Source of the DNA: Klebsormidium nitens
Lineage: Eukaryota > Streptophyta > Klebsormidiophyceae > Klebsormidiales > Klebsormidiaceae
Direction: 5' to 3'
DNA: 40,138 bases
NCBI GenBank assembly: GCA_000708835.1
Contig: DF237474.1
Coordinates: 25,725-65,862 of the forward strand
Shown: one piece after another, positions 28,397-39,886 of the stretch
Layout of the letters: each line of letters opens with the position of its first letter
Numbering within the stretch: the stretch's first letter is position 1
Position numbers and translations under genes: made by a program
Notes under the pieces: model-generated
Databases searched by the model: none
Seen by the model: the letters and a program-made list of their open reading frames with translations, nothing else
What the model was told of the DNA's origin: nothing

Positions 28397-28441
28397 AAAA
28401 CCGAGCATACGTGGCGTTTCGCCACCGGTCACATTTTTTTT
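28397..28441 (-). repeat. Dispersed repeat with GTGGCGAAACGCCAC hairpin, copy 2 (inverted)
   Basis: The reverse complement matches 23,906-23,950, including the hairpin and the GCTCGGTTTT edge. Confidence 0.7.
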
Positions 28442-28761
28442 GCTTGTATGACCTGAGAATACCGAGCACATCAGGTGGAGCATCGAGACTGCTATAGCGG
28501 GTACCGACTACCTACGTACTACTGAGGAGCGAAGGCACCAACCATAGTACCGGTATGTACCTACCGGCAGCTGTAGTACGGCATAGGGATCTGCTATTCG
28601 AAGTTCCCCGATCGAAGTTCTCCAGACCCCGTACTTGATTGTACTCATCAATCGCCATCATGAACGTACTCACCTTGTAGCCGGAAAGTGTCAGTTTTCT
28701 GTGCTTGTGTGCTTCTTACCAAATTGACACTGTCAGAAGGTGCAGAGGACGGAAGTTCGTC

Positions 28762-30891
28762 ATGCAGATCGCAAACATGGACACGGAACGGAAGCAACTA
28801 GAGGTTGATTACCACCAGCAACAGAAGAAGGCGGAAGCAGCTGCCAAGATCGCCCAGGACCAGCGAGAGGAGGTGAGGTTGAATCATGGCACGTCTTTCT
28901 TTAGATTTAACTTCTGGCTCTCCATCCTTCGCCTGCATGGAACAGAGCAGTAATGATTCATCTGTAGTGATTTTGGCCAAGGTTTGAATGCATCTCTGAA
29001 AGCCTGCCATATGCCAAGCATTTTCTTGCCTTTGTGCTGGATGCGCAAACAAGACACCCAGTTGCGATATGAATGACAAACGGTGCTTTTTACTTTTTGG
29101 AGCGAGAGGGACTTTTTCGGAGGCTTACGGTTGGCCTCGTGGCGTTCCTAGCACACAACTGAAACGTTGATTCCTATGCAGAGCGAGGCCTCGTTCCGTC
29201 AAATGATCCAGAGGGTGAGTTACTTGACACCTTTGGGCTTGCAGTGATGCATTGGTCGGGTCCTGATTTGGGCCTCCGTCTGTTCTTTGAGCGACCTGAG
29301 TTTCAGATGGTTGCAATGTCTGCGGTGAAGGAATTTGCGGAAGGCAGACCTGCAACTACCTGCAGAACCTGCCGTGCCACATAACCGATTAAGCGGTTCA
29401 AAATTAACCCTCATTGGAATGAAGCTGTGAATATCGGGCAAACCATTTTCATCCGGTCGCGTATGCGCTGTGGTGTTTAGACTCTGCTGCACTTTAAGCA
29501 TCTCTAGCAAGGCTTGTCCAGTAGAAGTTGAACCTGACCCCCTTCTCTGTGTGCAGTTGCGCTCTGAATTGGAGGAAGCGACGAAGGCTGTGAGCGCGGC
29601 GGTGTTGCAAGGTGCAGACGAGGGCGCTGGCCAGGAAGTGGTAGTATTTCAGCAAGGCGAGGTAAGTTTCGGAGCGCAAACCCTCTCAAAGCGGCTGCGA
29701 AACGAACAGCGCCGTGGCGCGCGTGCACATGCATCCCAACGCACCGGCGCACCTCTTGGAAAACATTTGGAGGGCCTGTAAGGTTCTCTCTAACCCAACC
29801 TGCAGGCAGGTCGCTGCGAGGCTTATAACCAGGTTGAGCATCACCACTGCGGGTTTGTTTCGAGAATTCTTCGAGGTCGCTACTATTGCTGGCACTCTTA
29901 ACGTCAACGAGACGGATTCTTGCTCTGCAGGGACCCTGGGGCGCCAGGGACGTCGCTGGGGCTTGATCTGCCAAAGAGGATTTGGAAGACGGAGGAAAAG
30001 ACGACCAGCCATTGCCTCCTGCGCTTGTAAGTTCGATTTTTTATCAACACGCGACTGCCCGCTCTGATTCTGGTCTCTCCTTACAAACTCTGTGGATCAG
30101 CGTGTTTGCCAATACGAAGCAGTGTGGGCAATGATTGCCATGAAGATTCGTATTATGCAGATTTGAAGATCTCTGCGCTGGTCTCGAACGTCCTCACTCT
30201 GGAGCCGAGTTGCTGGATTAGTCAGATGACTTCACTTCAATCCCGAACACGTTACTCTTAACAGGGTGCGCCCTACTCAAGACGTGGCCGAAAGAAGGGG
30301 GAGGACAGGACAAAGGGGAAGCGGAGGAAGACCTCAGACTGGGACGAGCAATTGGAGAAGGTGCAGAGCCCCACGCTACTTGATTTGACTAACAGTGGCT
30401 CTAATTCAGCTTTGGCTCAAATCGTACTTCGAATTATCGTTGATTGATTCCTGCCAGGCTACTTCAATTGTCTAATTGGAGATTATTTGTGGCGGCGGTG
30501 TCTTTGTGGTTTCTGATACAAGCTAAGCCGTATCGTCAGGTCGACAAATTACTGGCGCCTATATATAATTTCTTCTCGCACTTGCTTTTGCACCATGCCT
30601 ACTCATCTTGCCAAACCGGCGGTGACTGAAAAGAAGTTCGAAACTTTTGATCTTTCCTTGCAGGAACGGGAAAATTTGAAGCGCTGCTTCGATGACCGCC
30701 ACCACATGCAGAAGGGTAACCTTGTCCGCTGTCAGGCTACTGGTTGTCAAAGCAGAAGCTCCTCTCACTGCAAGGGGTGTATGATGGCCTTCTGCGCGGT
30801 TAAAGGGAAAATTTGCTTTGCCTCACATCACGACCCTATGTTTGTGAAGTACATTAATGAACATATGAACGACGCTCGCGACGGATTTTGA
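28762..30891 (+). pseudogene. Spliced gene: coiled coil, basic region, C-terminal Cys/His zinc domain (paralogue 1)
   Basis: Exons inferred from GT-AG borders and frame: to 28,872 (coiled coil, QIANMDTERKQLEVDY), 29,182-29,214, 29,557-29,661, 29,931-30,026, 30,265-30,360 and 30,664-30,891. All internal exons are multiples of three, phase 0. The end has CQATGC, CKGCMMAFC and a final CFASHH, a zinc-binding pattern C-x4-C-x6-C-x2-C-x4-C...C-x3-H. It recalls the Cys-rich tail of piggyBac-type transposases, but there is no DDE domain. TGA at 29,964-29,966 interrupts the fourth exon, unless splicing differs. Upstream exons may exist. Alternatively the ATG at 30,595, with a TATATATAAT 35 bases before it, starts a separate 98-residue protein. 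Confidence 0.6.
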
Positions 30892-31989
30892 GGAGCTCTA
30901 CAACAGTGGGGAGGCGTTGAAACGAGTGATTATTTTATGTAAGGGAACTGGTTTCGCATGAGGCTTTTGAGGGACGCTGATCAGGGTGGACGCGATAATG
31001 TGTTATTCGGGTCTTCTTTGGCCGCAGAACGATCCCCTTATGAGTAAATCGCCCTTGTTGCCGGAAGCACCTATTTTGATGAAGAAGCAAGCCTTTTGCA
31101 GCACTACAGGCACATGAAATGGCTTGGACACGAATCAAGAAGCGAAGTTAGCATCCAGAAGTATGAGTGCGCATAACATTACGTGTTTTATGCACGAACT
31201 GCCGGGATTAAAGTTGCACATGATTTCAATTACCTTCTCGCCAGAACTTGCAAGTGAATAAGCCCTGACGGGGACTTATAAAGACACAATCCTTGTACAT
31301 CTGCGTAGTGCTAGCTTCGATCTTGCACATTTTGCATCACGCAGCCAACTTTCTACCATCAACGTCATGTCCTCAAGGTTGACGTACAAATTAGGCACTA
31401 GCTGATTGCACATGCATCACTTCAAGTGATGGTACATATGATCACATATACATAGTATGTACCTTCACTTGGTGTATGCAATGATAAATACGTAATATAT
31501 GTTGCTATAGCTAGGACGCATACCAGCAGCACGTCAAAGACCGTGAGCTCTCAAGTCAATCAAGTTGTAGCTCGTCAACATGTATGGATGACTACGTATA
31601 GCTTGACTTACGTAGGTAAATCATATTATATAATGGAGCTAGCAACATTCAAATTCTTTAATCGTAGCTTAACTTAATCATAATCCTCGAGCTTAGCAAC
31701 ATGCCAGAAAGTTGTTTAGTATAGATGGCAATATGCATAAGATCTTTCCCTATTTTTTCAGCTTAAGCTGGTATTGCTGGCGTGCTGCTAAGGAAGCAGG
31801 ACGGTCGATTCAATGCATAATCCATACAAAAATGGTTGAAGTAAGACGAATCGAGACGTTTCAGGGGTTTTTAAACCGATTCATATTAAAAGCGACCCGA
31901 TTAACACACTGATGTTTGATCAACCAGCCCTCAAAGGTCTGTGCAAAGCCCTAGGCTTGCAAAGGGAACGGCTTATGAGGTCCAATTTT
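30892..31989. other. Non-coding, AT-rich
   Basis: No supported gene. An imperfect inverted repeat, CAAGTGATGGTACATA with TATGTACCTTCACTTG, spans 31,423-31,471. Two short + ORFs near 31,712-32,145 overlap the end of the SET gene region and show no recognised content. Confidence 0.5.
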
Positions 31990-33414
31990 CTACAATCTGT
32001 AACCAGGGCCATACGTGACAAAAATCTCCTCTCGCTCAATCAAACACTCTGCAATAAGCCAGCAACACTGGTCATCTTTGTCCGGCAAGCTAAACCTGGC
32101 GTTGTTTTTCTTGCGGAGGGCCTTATCTCCGCTGGTTTTGGATAGCGTTCGATCATTTGCAATACTCCCAAGCCCCTGCCCAGGCTTCAGATCGCTCCCC
32201 TGTACCCCTATCAAACTGCAACTGTTCTTCTCCCACTGCAAAGCATAGTTCTTTTCTGAGCATTTTGTGAGCTGAGACGGATGGCAGTGCCGGAGACTGC
32301 CTTCGTACCAAGTGATGTAGTCTCCTGGCTGGTACGTGACACATGCCTTCAAGCCCTTTCCAGCATCCGGACCAAGCGTAGAGGGAATGACTACATTTGC
32401 ACCTTGCAGATAACCACCATGCTGCCTGGCCCACTCCTTGTCTCTTCTCCTGTGGAGATGGCACCTGGTAAAAATGTAGTAGTCAGCTCTTGCATTTCTG
32501 TAGCCCAATGGATGCAAGAAGGATATATAGACTTTTTCTTCAAAGCTAGGCAGATGTGAATAGCTGGGCAGCTTGAAATGGACTGACAGCAGATCATAAT
32601 ATACAGCTATAACAAGAGGGCATTGTCGAAAATGCCAATTGATCTACGCAAGCGCTTCAACATCACGAAATGTTGCATTCCAGTTTCTCTCGGTCTCAAC
32701 AATCGAAAGCTATGGAGTGCAACCTGGCTGCTAGCATTGGAACGGCTTCGACCTTCTAGCAACATGCTTCGGATTCTCAGTTGTGACGTTGACATGGAGT
32801 TTGATCTGACAGATTCCAAAAGTTGAGAGGCAGTTCATGTTCAAGTGCCTGTACATCAAAACAGCCCATACGAAAGTGAATTGTGGAAACGATGCTTCAA
32901 GCTTTGGTATCACTCAGAAACTCCTGCGCAGCTACACAAAGCCGTACCTCCTGTTGCTGTCATCACCCAGCGCACCAGCAATGGCCCTCATGCGGCATCT
33001 TTGGATTGAATCTCCACGCCGTACCAAACCAGTGCAGGTGTAAGTTCCGTAATTCAGGCCCCCAGGGTTCAATTGCGTAACACTCGATGCTGCACTCGAG
33101 GCGTCGTTATCGACTGTGTTCCCGTTCAAGAGCTGCAACGCCCTCTTCTTGACCAGGTGCCTTCGGGAGGTTTGGACAGAGACCCTCTTTTTATGTTCTT
33201 GCAACTTTAATCCTATCTTGAAGGGCTTGCTTCGGCTCTTCTTCCCGGGGTGGTCCCTGCTCACATGTTTGTGAGCAGTTTTAAGCTTCTTAAAGCAACT
33301 TCCTTGGCAGGATGTACATGCCCATCCACATGTGATTAGCTCCTTCAACCTCACATAATCCTCTGCATCCTCAGTGGCACTCGATGGCAGCCTTTTCTGC
33401 TCTTTGGGCGGCAT
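31990..33414 (-). CDS. C2H2 zinc finger plus SET-domain protein, two exons, intact
   Basis: Exon 1 is 33,414-32,948 (467 bases, donor GAG|GTACGG) and exon 2 is 32,497-31,990 (508 bases, acceptor CTACAG|A); the sum, 975, gives 324 residues plus stop with no break. Exon 1 holds C-x2-C-x13-H-x4-H near 33,330-33,260, then a basic region. Exon 2 holds SET landmarks: GKGLKACVTYQPGDYITWYEG-like start near 32,360, SIANDRT and NNARF near 32,155-32,100 (the position of the usual NHxxxPN), and EEIFVTYGPGY at the end. SET domains transfer methyl groups to lysine, mostly on histones. The Asn-His pair is not canonical and there is no post-SET Cys cluster, so activity is uncertain. Confidence 0.78.
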
Positions 33415-34012
33415 GATGGCCCTGTAGTGCGCCCCACAAATGCTTTGACGTCAGAGGTGACCAAGACTCGTCTTCAAAAAACCAAGTCATTTCGAGTCAG
33501 GGTGGGCCTGTAACTTACCTAGTAGTAGTACCTATGGAAGTACGGTACCTACCGTTTGTACCCACGCGGGCCACGGGTTCCGGTCTTGTACCGGTGAGTT
33601 CGGCGCGCAAATCGGAATTCCCCATTGTCCTCTTTACCACGCAGCGTCAATATAAATGCGCGGAAACTCCGACGCGACCTGCCGTTTAATAGGTGAACCG
33701 TAGGAACGTCATGGGAACGCTGAGTGCGGCACAAACTGCCAGTGCTCCGGGGCAAGGGGCGCCATCGCGCAGACAAGACGAACTTCATAGTTCTGAGATG
33801 CATTGAGTGCTTGCGAGCTTTGAACGTGAAGGAGGCAGAGCTTCGCTTTCAAAATGCCCTTGTGAACGGATTTTGATTCAAGTTGGGAGCTCATCACACC
33901 GCTTCTCCAGCGGACCAAGCTTCATTCGCTCAGTTTTGCAGCTACCTCAGCTGGACGCCAATACAAGGTTAGCAGCTGGACTGAGGGGACGATCTGACGG
34001 AGGGAGGTTCCA
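33415..34012. promoter_or_regulatory. Intergenic region between two divergent genes, TATA box for the + gene
   Basis: The SET gene starts at 33,414 on the - strand and the next gene at 34,013 on the + strand. TATAAAT at 33,651-33,657 faces right. A short ORF (33,711-33,806, 31 codons) lies about 55 bases after it and may be an upstream ORF or a first exon. The same 598 bases may drive both genes. Confidence 0.5.
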
Positions 34013-36463
34013 ATGGCTAGCCTTGGCACTATTGCAAGAAGAGTTCTTGCAGATCCGGTTGAGGACCAAGCAGGCAAAGAAAACATACCAGAAGGCCGGT
34101 AAGCATAGCCCCCAGGAGCACTGGTGTGCCAATCTGATGTTCTCCGCATGTTGCTGAAATTTGTGCATTTCATGCAGACTTGCACACTTTTGGCAGCTGG
34201 AAAAATCAAGAGACAACTATGTCAGGACCAATAGACAGTTGAAAAGGAAGTAATCTTTTCTTGTTCTGCAAGGTATCAAGGTGCTGGATAGTTACTAGAA
34301 GTCTTTCTTCTGAGGTCGTTTGGATCGCTTCCAGCTCAGTGAATCTGCAACTTTCTTAGACAAGCTCCGCCAAGTAACAATGGCGCCTTTGCCCTTTTTG
34401 CAGAGACCAGCCTCTGCGATCAACATGTTTCATGTGCAAACACCATCTTGGCACCATTAGGCAGCTCAATGAAAAGCTAGACGCTGCAAAAGGTGACTCT
34501 TTTAGGGGGAAAAACTCAACTTTTGCGCAGCTTCAGGATGCAAGGACTACAAAGCAGATAAAGTCTCTCGAGTCTGAAGTAGTTGCGCTACAAGAAGAGG
34601 TTGCCAAGCTTCAAAAGCAGAATGCCCGCATCTCACGGTCAGGAAACAGGGGTGATTCTCAGCACATGCAGGAAACAATAGTACGTCTCAAAGCCAAACT
34701 TAGAGAGTGCTCCCAAGGGGAAGGCCATGGTGAGGCTCTGCACAACGAAACCTTGCAAGATCAACTCTCAAAAGCTAATTCAACTGCCACGTCTCATGCC
34801 TACAAGCTTACGCAAGAGAAGTTGGCAGTAGAATCACAGAAGATGGAAATTGCGGAGTTAAAGTCTAATCTGGAGGCCACTATCGCAGCCTTTGACAAGC
34901 TGCTTGAAGAGTATCAAGGGTTTCGGGACGAGTTGGTCAAACAGAATGAACAGGTGAAATGGGCTGCGGCTCAAGACGAAGAGCACATATAGAATCTAAA
35001 GGCTGAATTGGGGGTTGCAACCAAAGAGGTGGAAAGATTGAACATCGCTATGGACAGAAGCAGAAGCAGTTGGGAAGGACAAGTGGGGGAGCTGACAACG
35101 GAGTTAGAGCGCCTGAGAGCAGTCAATGTTGAATGTAGTGAAGCTGCTGCAGAAGAGAGTTGTTTAGAGGTTGATGAGGCTGCTGCGCTAGCGCTCACGG
35201 ACATGAGAGCTTTGACAACGCAGTCACAAGGTCATGAGGTAAGTTACTTTGTGCAAGCACCAAGTCGTTGGGAATCTCCACGTGAGTCTATTTGCTTCTT
35301 AGAAAGCTGATATAATCTCAAGTTCTTTGTCTCTGAGTCTACTTGCTTCTCAAGAAAACTGAATATCGTCCCCGAAACTCTTTGTCCCTGAGTCCTCTTT
35401 TTCAATTGGACATTCATGAAAGTAAGGACACGTGGCGTGGCTCGTTGCAGGCGCGTGTGGGCCCTGCACCGGCGATTGTGGTGAAATCCATCTCAAAAAA
35501 GAAGCGGAGGGAAGACGAGAGACTGGAGGTAGGGAGAAGGATCTTTCCTTTGGCTTCCTTGTCCTCTTAAACCATCCTGGGGAATTCCTTCATGTGTAGG
35601 CTGAAACGGTTGCAACAAGAGCGCCATCACGAGGCCCTACTTGTCAGTCGATTCGGACGAGTTGCGTTAACATTTAAGAATGTTCACACTTTGGAGCACG
35701 GACCCCATTGGGATTATGTTTGGCCTCATATGCTCTTTGTGACACTTCGTGCGTCCTTAAAACCAGACTTGAAGAGCCTTGATGACGACTTTGGTGCCTG
35801 ACCCTGCTGCCTCACTATTTTCTTCGCCTTGCATCTCTCAAAACAGGTCGTGATCAAGGCGGATGGTGGCAAGACGAAAGGCGCTGCCGCATTGAAACGA
35901 GACTGGGAGGCCTACTGGTCTAAGGTAAATGCCCTTTTCCTTTGTGTCTTTCAACTCCTTATCGTCAATAGCTTGAAGCCTTCAGTGCTCCCATCCTGAC
36001 TGCTCTTGCAGGGCGACTCGCAGCACTGAAGGTGCCTCCTTCGAGTACCAGTCTGGTTCCATTGGCAAGGACCTGACTAAGCAGCTCATGGAAAAGCCTT
36101 CTAACCAATCTTGTTCACCCTCAACTCCGTAATAGCATCAAAAAGCTCGCCGAAAGCCCGTATTGTAAAGTATCAGATCTGTCTCAAGCATACAGCGTTC
36201 TTGCTCTACAGGAACGTGAGCTGTTGAAGTCTACCTACGAAGACCGCCACTCAGTGATCAAGCATCCTGGCAGACCAATTCACTGCAGAGGCTCTGGTTG
36301 TGCCAAGAAGACCACGTCGTTTTGCGGAGGGTGTCAGCTCGCGTTCTGCACGAACGGTGGCAATTGCTGGGCTAGACATCATGAATGGGGCTACCTGAAT
36401 TTCATCAGAGGTGCGGAGGAGGATGCCAAAGACGCGTTCGAAAGGAAAAAGCAGAAGCTGTAG
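34013..36463 (+). pseudogene. Spliced gene: long coiled coil, basic exons, C-terminal Cys/His zinc domain (paralogue 2)
   Basis: Exons: 34,013-34,098 (86), 34,404-35,238 (835), 35,451-35,528 (78), 35,847-35,924 (78), 36,212-36,463 (252); together 443 codons in one frame. The start MASLGTIARRVLADP is followed by GKENIP. The join at 34,098/34,404 completes an Arg codon and runs into CFMCKHH. About 270 residues of coiled coil follow (residues about 40-305). The end has CRGSGC, CGGCQLAFC and NCWARHH, like paralogue 1. TAG at 34,990-34,992 interrupts the coiled coil. The last two exons match paralogue 1: a DW...K end, then phase-0 intron, then ERELLK / ERENLK. The function is not known. Confidence 0.65.
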
Positions 36464-37219
36464 TGCTCTACGAACTCGAGGCGATTCACTCCGAGGAGGT
36501 AGTTTATCACGCTGACGCAGATTGTAAGAAACAAGATTGTCTTGCGTTGTCGAACATAAAACTGAGTAGGCGACACAGCATTCGCTGGCTTCAAACTTTC
36601 GGGTCTCCTTCCGAGGCTGGCAAGCTCATTCTTTGCTGGATCTTATTTTTTTAAATGCGCCGCCGCACTCTGGCAGGTCACTCTCTAGATTTTGGCAGCT
36701 AGCTTCAGAGGCCTAGGATCTATTTGGTAAGCTGAACAAGCCCGCTAGCGGAAGCTGAACAAGACTTTCTTTGAATGACCAGGAACATCATTCAATTTCA
36801 TGCTGCATGTCATGAGCTAGAAGCCTATATGCAGCGGGTGGCTACGGCATGTGATAGAGAACATTACCGTACCAGATCTACCAAGTAGGTCCACGCTTTC
36901 TCAAGATATTGAAAGCGTCCGCGTATGCATGAGGTAGTACATTTCATGTGTAAGCTACTGTTGTAGGCAATCACTTACAATGTGCGTCTCATGGCACGTG
37001 TCGTAGGTCGCGCGGTGCTTCGAGCATTCGATGGCCAATGCAAGCGATGATGCAACCATCAGTCGTGTTATAGGACGAGCAAATACAATTGGAGATAATA
37101 GTCTTCGACCAAATTCGTTGTGAAGCTCAGCTGTTCAACGAGAAGGAGTAGTTATTCAGCAGTATTTACAAGCTGTATTTACAATCAAGTACAACCCGTC
37201 TGGATTTGACGGGACCAAG
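36464..37219. other. No supported gene
   Basis: A gap between the ends of two convergent genes. Short ORFs only; no repeat or RNA gene was recognised. Confidence 0.5.
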
Positions 37220-39886
37220 CTAGTATGGAAGCTCTTTCCTCATCCAGATGCTCCGGTAGTTCAGATCCACCTCCTCGCCGAATACCGCTGGTACTGGAAC
37301 CGGGAGCATGTGGACGATCTCGGTGATTGTCCTGATGTCTATGACGGACACCTGAGGCTGACGCGGTCGCGTTTCCCAACGGTATACCGGACACCTGGCT
37401 GCGTCCACGGCTCTGGGCAGTCGCTGATACCAGCGAACGAGTGCCAGACAGTAGAACACGTCCGCGCCAGGGCGACCTTTTCCGCGAAGACTCTTGACCG
37501 CCCGCCTCTTCAGCTTCATCCGGAAGAGCATCAGGACCTTGGCAATCCACGGCTCATCGCCGTCAGCTTGCACCACCGCCACGTCCTTGAAGACCGGCCG
37601 GCCCATGAAAGCCGGGCATGCTCGAAGGCGGTGGGTCTCGACGCGTTCGTTCGCCTCGGATGGAGCGACGTAGAGGGTATAGTTGATGTAGATCTGCAAC
37701 ATAAAATGGTACGGTGCTTGCCTATCTCGAACTTAATGATCCGAACGATTCAAGTCAGCCCAGCTTGGACAAGCGGTCGACATTAACAGAGCAGAACTTG
37801 TCGCTGCGCGGCCTCTTAAGCTTGGCGTCAAAAGAGCTTCTGGCACAGTGGCCATCAAAAATCTCAGCGCAATCAGGCTGTTAATTTGTGGCATCTTGGA
37901 CGAAACAAGACGTACCTTGCCGTCTTCTGGCGCTGGCCAAGCAGCGGTCTTGGCTTTGACGGCACTGGCGTAAGCCTGGACCTGCCTATCATCCAGTCCT
38001 TGGACTTCCCGAAGGATGAAGAAGCCAATCTGCTCGGGTAGCTGCTTGTAGAAGTAACTCAGAGGCTCTCGCTTGAAGGAGCCGTCCTTGTTCCTTGCTT
38101 CAGGGTGGAGTCTTGGCATCCAAGGAGGCCTGTGCCTCATCCAGGCTCGAAGCGATTTTTTCGGCTTGCTCACTGGTAACGAAGAGGACAAAAGGGTCAA
38201 TAAGACGGGGAGTGTTCTTCTACATCATTCACTGCCGCTGAGGCAGCCCTTCCAAGGCAGCCCTCGCGGGGCAGAACAAAACGCTACGAGAGGCAACCAT
38301 TCTCTGTCGGAAATCCCCAAGTTGCTGAGTTTTATGCGGCTCTGTGATAGCAAGACGGATCGTGACTTACGCGACAAGCCCAGGCGAGGTTTTTTCGGAG
38401 CGTCGATGTCCTTGAGCTTGACATCGATGGTACTCGTCAACGCGAGCTGGTTGGTACCACTGCTGAAGGCCGTCTCGTCCGCACTCCTGTTCTCCCGAGT
38501 CCTGAAATCCCGGCCTCGAAACCAGCTGATGACCTTGAGCCTGTTTGAGGCCAGGCTGCTTTGCCACCTGCGAAAAAGGCACAGACACCGAGTCATTGGA
38601 AGATTATCAAAGATTGCAGCAGTCAGCTAAGAAAGTCCTACAAGTCTTGCGACTTATCTGAAACAAGTCTCTGGTTCCAACACTCGGTGTGCAATGGTCG
38701 CTTTACAAAAGAGACGATGCAATTACGCTCGATGCACATAGTAGAGCGGCTGGGACTAGCAGGCTTTGAAAGGGAGCCTCAAGCAGAGCTTCAAGCAGAT
38801 GCGAAACTCACTGATTGACCATCCGGGGGATCAACTCCGAGGGCTTGGCACCGATGGCATGGAACCAAGACTTGATGAGCTCGTGAGCTCGTTCGCCACG
38901 ATCCGTGTTGCTGAAGCTGTAGGAAAACAAGCAACACGAGTAAGACAACCGCATTTGTCCCTTAGAAAACTCCAGCGCTGCCCACTCAGAAAGGAAAACG
39001 AAACAAGTCTTCATTGCCTAGGGAAACAGAATGTTCGCTCAGCTTTTAAACGTAGATTGGTACCTATCAGACAGCGTATCCTTACTCTGCGTGACCGTTT
39101 CGGATTGTAGCGGGCTTGAACAAAGCGAGCTGGAACATCTTCTGGAAAGCCCAACCCAGCTCATTCCCGTTAACCCCTTTCCGAAGGTGACCGGTTGCGT
39201 CGCACGCGTCCTGGAACTTAAACAGCAGCCTGTCGGACTCCTCCAGGCTGATGTCATCCGGTTCCTTGTTCCACAGGGTCACGTTGATCCACCGGTTCAG
39301 GGCGTTGACCCAGTTGACGAGGATGTCACTATGCCGTTCGTCCTTGCAAAGGTTTGCGAGGATGCAGGCAAGTATCTGCATGCAAGAAGTGTGTGGCCCC
39401 GGTTTGAAAACTGGGCGACCAAGCATGTCCAGGTGATCGCAGCCGTCCTCGCAATCCTTGATCGGTTGTCGACTCTGCAACTTACGATGGTGGCGGGAAA
39501 CAGCGCCTCACTGCTTAGACATCGAGCAGGCACGCATTACAGGATGACTTCGAAACGAGGAAGGGGAATGTGACAGAGCGAGGTGCCCGACTAACCTGGA
39601 GGACACCAGCCTTTTCCCGATGGGAGCAGTTGTGGGAAGTTGAGAAGTGGGTCTTGTTGGAAGGAAGGCGCATGGTCGGGGGTTTGTCGGTGGTAAAGGC
39701 ATAGTGCACGCCTCTGTCCAAAGCCAACAGTAGCTTTTTCTGTTCGCCGCGCGGAGCGCAGGTTCTTAGGATCTTGTAGAGGTGGACCCCCACCAGGCTC
39801 CCGTACACAACGTGCAACTCGTCCGGGCCCAGAAAGCACTCCTGAAGGGGTAACTCCTCCTGGAACGCAGTGCCCTCGAGGAACAT
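37220..39886 (-). CDS. Transposase-like gene, six open exons, 5' end probably beyond the window
   Basis: Exons on the - strand: 39,886-39,596, 39,474-39,086, 38,916-38,812, 38,567-38,371, 38,172-37,916, 37,693-37,220. Each border is GT-AG, phases fit at all five joins (0, 2, 2, 1, 0) and the total of 1713 bases is open: 570 residues. Landmarks: GPDELHVVYGSLVGVHLYK near 39,820; NWVNALNRWINVTLW near 39,310; DRGERAHELIKSWFHAIG near 38,900; and a C-terminal module with FYCLALVRWYQR near 37,450 and VSVIDIRTITEIVHMLPV near 37,345. That last combination is typical of the tail of Plavaka/CACTA-group transposases and looks BAH-like. DDE residues cannot be assigned. It may be a live transposon or a domesticated gene. 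Confidence 0.6.

Noticed and set aside
35592-35801. 69-codon ORF between exons of the second coiled-coil gene
   Set aside because: It falls in an inferred intron, and the flanking exons join in phase without it.
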